From DATFGK01 sp046712825 (lineage in GTDB: Bacteria > Actinomycetota > AC-67): a stretch of DNA of 10,393 nt. The DNA lies in assembly GCA_046712825.1 (NCBI GenBank), contig JBKKCR010000234.1, positions 1 through 10,393 on the forward strand. The letters run 5' to 3'. The notes below the pieces were generated by a model. It searched no databases, was not told the origin of the DNA, and saw only the letters and a program-made list of their open reading frames with translations. Shown here piece by piece: positions 6,112 through 10,393 of the stretch. Made by a program: the position numbers and the translations under genes. Position 1 is the stretch's first letter. Each line of letters begins with the position of its first letter.

Positions 6112-6116
6112 GACAA
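6106..6116. promoter_or_regulatory. TTGTC-A-GACAA inverted repeat, possible GntR/FadR-type site
   Basis: A second symmetric site overlaps the right arm of the 24-base palindrome: TTGTC, a central A, then GACAA. It fits the pattern TNGTNNNACNA commonly reported for FadR-subfamily GntR regulators. With GACAA at 6089-6093, three half-sites of the same word occur in 28 bases. The match may be incidental to the larger palindrome. Confidence 0.35.
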
Positions 6117-6138
6117 CGCTGGAGCGTGGTCCCGGAGG

Positions 6139-6159
6139 ATCCGGCCGGATCGGCCGGAT
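6139..6159 (+). repeat. Short palindrome and 9-base tandem repeat upstream of ppa
   Basis: ATCCGGCCGGAT (6139-6150) is a perfect 12-base palindrome. CGGCCGGAT occurs twice in tandem at 6142-6150 and 6151-6159, just before the ppa ribosome site. It might affect ppa translation, or may be simple GC-rich repetition. Confidence 0.4.
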
Positions 6160-6174
6160 CGCGGGGAACGCGTG

Positions 6175-6669
6175 ATGGACGAGTCGGTCACGGTCATCGT
6201 CGAGATCCCGAAAGGGTCGCGGAACAAGTACGAGATGGACCACGAGACCGGGCGGATCCGGCTCGACCGCACGCTGTTCGCGAGCGTGCACTACCCGGCC
6301 GACTACGGGTTCATCGATCAGTCACTCGGCGAGGACGGCGATCCGCTCGACGCGCTCGTGCTCGTGGCCGAGCCGACGTTCCCCGGCTGCGAGATCGACG
6401 CGCGGCCAGTCGGGGTGTTCCGGATGCGCGACGACAAGGGGATCGATCACAAGATCCTCTGCGTGCCGGTCTCGGATCCACTGTGGAGCCCGATCGTCGC
6501 GCTCAAACAGGTACCGCCGCACCTGCTCGTCGAGATCGAGCACTTCTTCAACGTCTACAAGACGCTGGAAGGGAAAGAGACGGTGACCGCCGGCTGGGAC
6601 GACGAGGAAGCCGCTTCGATCGTCGTCTCCGAGTCCTATCTGCGAGCCACTTCGGAGGGAGGCGTTTGA
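6175..6669 (+). CDS. ppa: Inorganic pyrophosphatase, soluble family I
   Basis: This cytoplasmic enzyme hydrolyses pyrophosphate to two phosphates and so pulls PPi-releasing reactions forward, among them PurF in purine synthesis. The 164-aa length is standard. The metal-binding signature is EDGDPLDAL, with Asp54, Asp56 and Asp59. Other active-site positions match the E. coli enzyme: Glu10 (VEIPK), Lys18 (NKYE), Arg32, Tyr44 (DYGFI), Asp86, Asp91 and Lys93 (MRDDKGIDHK), and Tyr128-Lys129 (NVYK). The ATG at 6175 is chosen because the family begins close to VTVIVEIPKGS and GGGGA (6163-6167) lies 7 bases upstream. The adjacent GTG at 6172 would add one residue. Expression may be set separately from purE, since the palindrome lies in the gap before it. 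The gene overlaps the purB start by 4 bases. Confidence 0.97.
   Translation: MDESVTVIVEIPKGSRNKYEMDHETGRIRLDRTLFASVHYPADYGFIDQSLGEDGDPLDALVLVAEPTFPGCEIDARPVGVFRMRDDKGIDHKILCVPVSDPLWSPIVALKQVPPHLLVEIEHFFNVYKTLEGKETVTAGWDDEEAASIVVSESYLRATSEGGV
6654..6662 (+). promoter_or_regulatory. Ribosome binding site that sets the purB TTG start
   Basis: GGAGGGAGG ends 3 bases before the TTG at 6666, and its first GGAGGG gives a 6-base spacer. It lies inside the end of ppa. It supports the TTG start, since the next in-frame ATG (6693) would lose the conserved IPRYTRPEM start of PurB. Confidence 0.7.
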
Positions 6670-7964
6670 TCCCTCGCTACACGCGTCCGGAGATGGGCGC
6701 GGTCTGGGAAGAGCGCGCGAAGTTCCGTCACTGGCTCCGCGTCGAGGTCCTCGCCGCCGAGGCGTGGACGAAGCTCGGCGTCGTGCCCGAGACCGACATG
6801 GCGGCGATCCGCGAGCATGCCGCCGAGGTCGATCCCGCCCGCGTGGAGGAGCTCGAGGCGACGCTCAAGCACGACGTGATCTCGTTCCTGACCGCGCTCG
6901 GCGAGAAGGTCGGACCGGCGAGCCGCTGGATCCACTACGGGATGACCTCGTCCGACCTGCTCGACACCGCGCTCGCGCTGCAGCTGCGCGAGGCGGCCGA
7001 CCTGCTCGTCGCCAAGACCGAGGCGTTGCTCGCCGTGCTCAAGCGCCGCGCCTTCGAGTTCCGCGACACGATCTGCGTCGGACGCTCGCACGGCGTCCAC
7101 GCCGAGCCGACGAGCTTCGGCCTGAAGCTCGCCGTCTGGGCGTTCGAGGTCGCGCGCGACCGCGAGCGTCTCGTGCGCGCGCGCGACGCGATCGGCGTCG
7201 GCAAGATCGCCGGGCCGGTCGGCACGTACGCGACCGTCGACCCGTTCATCGAGGAGTACGTGTGCGGCGAGCTCGGCCTCAAGGCCGAGGACGCGGCGAC
7301 GCAGGTCATCCAGCGCGATCGTCACGCCGAGTACCTGACGGCGTGCGCGATTACCGCCGCAACCTGCGAGAAGATCGCGACCGAGATCCGCCATCTGCAG
7401 CGCACAGAGGTCCGCGAGGCGGAGGAGCCTTTCACCCAGGGGCAGAAGGGCTCGAGCGCGATGCCGCACAAGCGCAACCCCGAGCTGTCCGAACGGATCT
7501 GCGGGCTCGCCCGCGTCGTGCGCGCGGCGGTGACCCCCGGGCTCGAGAACGTTCCGCTCTGGCACGAACGCGACATTTCGCACTCCTCGACCGAGCGCGT
7601 GATCCTGCCCGATGCCTCGATCGCGCTCGACTACATCCTCCACACCGCGACGCGCGTCCTGGACGGTCTGCGGGTGTACCCGGAGCGCATGCTCGCGAAC
7701 CTGAACGCCAGCGGGGGTCTGGTGTACTCGGCCGCGGTCTTGCTCGCGCTCGTGGAAGCCGGCCTGTCGCGCGAGGACGCGTACGCGATCACCCAACAGG
7801 CCGGCATGAAAACCTGGGAGGAAGGCGGATCGTTCCGCGAGCATCTGCTCGAGCACGAGCCGGTTCGCGAGCGCTTGGGAGAGAAGAAGCTGGATGAGAT
7901 CATGGACCCGCGCCGGTACTTAACCCACGCCGGCGTCATCTTCGAACGGCTGGAACGGATCTAG
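6666..7964 (+). CDS. purB: Adenylosuccinate lyase
   Basis: PurB eliminates fumarate twice in purine synthesis: from SAICAR to give AICAR, and from adenylosuccinate to give AMP. It is a homotetramer of the fumarase/aspartase superfamily. The 432-aa length is normal. The protein begins MIPRYTRPEMGAVW, as in other bacteria, which requires TTG at 6666 as start. HYGMTSSDLLDTALAL is at 90-105. GRSHGVHAEPTSFGLK (139-154) carries the general-acid His142. The superfamily signature GSSAMPHKRNP (262-272) has the flexible-loop serine pair Ser263/Ser264. WHERDISHSSTERV at 299-312 adds the remaining active-site block. TTG overlaps the ppa TGA by 4 bases, so translation is likely coupled. The partner steps are encoded at both ends: purC follows and purA leads the operon. 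Confidence 0.97.
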   Translation: MIPRYTRPEMGAVWEERAKFRHWLRVEVLAAEAWTKLGVVPETDMAAIREHAAEVDPARVEELEATLKHDVISFLTALGEKVGPASRWIHYGMTSSDLLDTALALQLREAADLLVAKTEALLAVLKRRAFEFRDTICVGRSHGVHAEPTSFGLKLAVWAFEVARDRERLVRARDAIGVGKIAGPVGTYATVDPFIEEYVCGELGLKAEDAATQVIQRDRHAEYLTACAITAATCEKIATEIRHLQRTEVREAEEPFTQGQKGSSAMPHKRNPELSERICGLARVVRAAVTPGLENVPLWHERDISHSSTERVILPDASIALDYILHTATRVLDGLRVYPERMLANLNASGGLVYSAAVLLALVEAGLSREDAYAITQQAGMKTWEEGGSFREHLLEHEPVRERLGEKKLDEIMDPRRYLTHAGVIFERLERI

Positions 7965-7973
7965 GGGGGCGAA

Positions 7974-8860
<887 letters not shown>

Positions 8861-8864
<4 letters not shown>

Positions 8865-9118
8865 AGGCGCGCGTCGCGATCGACGTGATGCTGAAGGACG
8901 GGATCCTCGACCCGCAAGGCAAGACCGTGCAGGAGAGCCTGCCGTCGCTCGGGTTCGAGGGCGTGGACGGGGTGCGGATCGGCAAGCACATCGAGCTCGA
9001 GGTTGAGGGCGACGATCCCAAAGAGATCGCCTCACGCGTCGAGGAGATGACCCGCCGGTTCCTCTCCAACCCGGTCATCGAAGACTTCAGCTATCGCATC
9101 GAGGACGGCAACGGGTAG
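8861..9118 (+). CDS. purS: FGAM synthase subunit PurS
   Basis: PurS is the small structural subunit that bridges PurL and the glutaminase PurQ in the three-part phosphoribosylformylglycinamidine synthase. The 85-aa protein has the family pattern: ARVAIDVMLKDGILDPQGKTVQESLPSLGF (3-32, first strand and helix), then GVRIGKHIELEVEG and a C-terminal helix with RRFLSNPVIEDFSYRIE. The ATG at 8861 overlaps the purC TGA and gives the usual start. An in-frame ATG at 8849 would add four residues. The presence of purS implies a short PurL rather than the large fused enzyme; purQ lies 1.2 kb downstream. Separation of purS from purQ by two envelope genes is the odd feature, because they are normally adjacent. 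Confidence 0.95.
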
Positions 9119-9853
9119 ATGACCGAGGAAGCTCCCGGCCGCGGGATCAAGTTCCGCGAGTCGATGCCCAAGCCGTTGCTTATCGTGTTCCTGGGAACGG
9201 CGGCGGCGGCCATCGGGCTCGTGGTGTGGCTGATGGTCAGCCCGCCGGTCCCGAAGAACCTCGACCTCGGCTCGCGCCGCAGCCCGCCGACCGGAACGTT
9301 CACCCACAACGTCGTGCGCGCGATCCCGGTCGACATCCCGACGCCGTTGCCGGCCTTCGACCCGCCGTGCGATGCCGTTGAGGGGATCGAGATCGAGGGC
9401 GGCGAGGCCGCGCAGGGCCGGATCCGCTCCATCCTCCGGCTGAATCTGTGCCGGATAGTCGGGGACGAGACCCAGCCGCCGGAGGTCAAGCAGGCGATCC
9501 GCGCTCTCTCGGGTGCCACCATCCGGTTCGGGATCCTCACCCGCACGGGTGAGCAGTCGACGACCGACCTGACCGCGAAACGGATCCTGATCAACGTGGA
9601 CCTGGCGCGCACGAGCGTCGATCCGACGCTGATCGCTCCGCTCCTCGTTCACGAAGGATGGCACCTCTCGGTCGGGGAACCGGTGACCGCCGAGCAAGAG
9701 TTCGAAGCGCGGGTCGCGGAGCTCCAAGCATGCCGTGTCGTCTACCGCGACGCGGACGAACCCAGCCGCGGGTGCGTCGACGCGCAAGCTATAGTGACGT
9801 TAGGCGAGTCGCGCGCGATCGAACTGCTCGTGCGCGCCGGATTCCCACGGTGA
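9119..9853 (+). CDS. Membrane-anchored extracytoplasmic protein with HEXXH motif, putative metallopeptidase
   Basis: This 244-aa protein was not recognised as a named family. A short charged N-terminus (1-18) precedes one strong hydrophobic segment (about 19-41, LLIVFLGTAAAAIGLVVWLM), then a Pro-rich linker (42-82) and a soluble domain. The charge pattern suggests an N-in anchor with the domain outside. LLVHEGWHLSVGE (175-187) contains HEGWH at 178-182, an HEXXH zinc-site pattern within a hydrophobic helix start. Glu192, Glu194 and Glu196 in AEQEFEARVAELQACR could supply a third ligand, as in gluzincins. Four cysteines (84, 111, 205, 219) could form two disulfides. Peptidase activity is inferred from the motif only. 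ATG directly follows the purS TAG and GTGA links it to the next gene, so it is transcribed with the purine operon. It could instead be a degenerate, non-enzymatic relative. Confidence 0.72.
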   Translation: MTEEAPGRGIKFRESMPKPLLIVFLGTAAAAIGLVVWLMVSPPVPKNLDLGSRRSPPTGTFTHNVVRAIPVDIPTPLPAFDPPCDAVEGIEIEGGEAAQGRIRSILRLNLCRIVGDETQPPEVKQAIRALSGATIRFGILTRTGEQSTTDLTAKRILINVDLARTSVDPTLIAPLLVHEGWHLSVGEPVTAEQEFEARVAELQACRVVYRDADEPSRGCVDAQAIVTLGESRAIELLVRAGFPR

Positions 9854-10338
9854 GGAGGCTGGTGGCAGCGGTTCTGGCGGCCGGAAGCGCCTTGGCCGCA
9901 TGCTCGGGATCGGCGGCTCCCGAAGCCGATGTCCCCGCGAACCGCTCCAGCGCCGTCGCCGCCCGCGTCTTGGTAGACGACCCGGCATTCGACCCCGCCG
10001 CGGCGAAGCGCCCGCGCTTCGTTCCTTGCCACGGCCTGTCGGGGTGCGCTCGAAGCGCGGAAGGCGTAGGCGACTTCTACCCCGGCGCGGCGATCCCCGA
10101 GAGCGCCGACCTCGCCGTCGATCACACAGTCGAGCTGGTCCTGTACCTGGTCGGGGCCCGATTCGAGCGGGCCGACCTCGGGCAAGGGACGGTGCACGTC
10201 AAAGTCGTGTCGCGGCCGGCCGGATTCCAGATGGTGAAGCTCGACGGCAGCGAGATCCTCGCGCTGCCGAACGTCGTCTACTCGTTCGAGGAAGGAACCG
10301 ACGTGATCTGCCGCGGGGGCTTGGAGGGATGCGGATGA
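9850..10338 (+). CDS. Predicted lipoprotein of unknown function
   Basis: This 162-aa precursor begins MRRLVAAVLAAGSALAACSGS: two arginines, a hydrophobic stretch and a lipobox LAAC with the lipidated residue Cys18, the standard signal-peptidase II site. The mature part has a Ser/Ala/Pro-rich linker, then VDDPAFDPAAAKRPRFVPC, a segment LAVDHTVELVLYLVGARFERAD with beta-strand character, and a C-terminal end with two more cysteines. Four mature cysteines (60, 66, 154, 161) suggest two disulfides. No family was recognised. The GTG at 9850 overlaps the previous stop (GTGA). A GTG at 9862 has GAGGAGG only 3 bases upstream and would lose the arginines of the signal peptide, so it is less likely. The stop overlaps the purQ ATG. 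Its tight placement after the membrane protein suggests that the two act together at the cell surface. Confidence 0.75.
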   Translation: MRRLVAAVLAAGSALAACSGSAAPEADVPANRSSAVAARVLVDDPAFDPAAAKRPRFVPCHGLSGCARSAEGVGDFYPGAAIPESADLAVDHTVELVLYLVGARFERADLGQGTVHVKVVSRPAGFQMVKLDGSEILALPNVVYSFEEGTDVICRGGLEGCG

Positions 10339-10393
10339 GGATCGGTGTCGTCCAGTTCCCCGGCTCGAACGACGAGCGCGACGCCGTGTGGGC
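10335..10393 (+). CDS. purQ: FGAM synthase glutaminase subunit PurQ (5' end only)
   Basis: PurQ is the class I glutamine amidotransferase subunit that supplies ammonia to PurL in FGAM synthesis. Only the first 19 codons are in the window. They read MRIGVVQFPGSNDERDAVW, which matches the conserved PurQ N-terminus (V-x-FPGSN followed by Asp/Arg-rich residues). The usual Cys after SerAsn in many homologues (SNCDRD) is not present here; that cysteine is not the catalytic nucleophile. GGAGGG (10323-10328) lies 6 bases upstream, and the ATG overlaps the lipoprotein TGA as ATGA. The presence of purS upstream supports the call. The gene is cut by the window edge, not truncated in the genome as far as can be seen. 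Confidence 0.9.
   Translation, partial: MRIGVVQFPGSNDERDAVW

Noticed and set aside
6095..6123. TTGACG inside the palindrome as a -35 element for ppa
   Set aside because: No acceptable -10 hexamer lies 16 to 18 bases downstream; the candidates there are GC-rich.
6636..7856. A 406-codon open frame on the - strand across purB
   Set aside because: It is a complement of purB with biased composition. PurB motifs on the + strand explain the region fully.

Overview
The window is strongly GC-rich and densely coded. Third codon positions are mostly G or C, GTG and TTG starts are common, and stop and start codons often overlap. The class I fructose-bisphosphate aldolase and the long (about 296 aa) PurC-type SAICAR synthetase fit an actinobacterium-like organism (Actinomycetota). 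The unusual purine operon order suggests a poorly sampled lineage rather than a model genus. This placement is inference; no rRNA or tRNA gene is present to confirm it.

Left part (1-2839): the end of an unidentified gene is followed closely by a PaaI/YdiI-type hotdog thioesterase on the + strand. Its stop codon abuts the stop of a convergent class I fructose-bisphosphate aldolase on the - strand, with no intergenic base. Upstream of the aldolase, also on the - strand, lies a DUF1028-family protein. The aldolase has its own promoter (TTGACA, 17-base spacer, TACCAA) behind a hairpin that follows the DUF1028 gene. The DUF1028 gene is divergent from a small dodecin-family gene on the + strand that lacks the usual flavin-stacking Trp.

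Main part (2840-10393): a purine biosynthesis operon runs on the + strand in the order purA, purD, purE, ppa, purB, purC, purS, a membrane-anchored protein with HEXXH, a lipoprotein, then purQ (cut by the window end). Most junctions are translationally coupled (ATGA, TGATG, TTGA, GTGA, ATGA). The exception is the 121-base purE-ppa gap, which holds a perfect 24-base palindrome that looks like an operator. The encoded enzymes cover GAR synthesis (PurD), part of FGAM synthesis (PurS, PurQ), CAIR formation (PurE), SAICAR synthesis (PurC), both lyase steps (PurB) and the first step from IMP to AMP (PurA). Pyrophosphatase would remove the PPi released by PurF. purF, purL, purM, purN, purK and purH are not in the window; purL and purF may follow purQ.

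The least explained part is 9119-10338: two extracytoplasmic proteins, one a predicted single-pass membrane protein with HEGWH and one a predicted lipoprotein. Each has four cysteines outside the membrane, and both are translationally embedded between purS and purQ. No mobile element, CRISPR array or RNA gene was seen. No stretch over 300 bases lacks a gene; the longest gap is 2840-3019.
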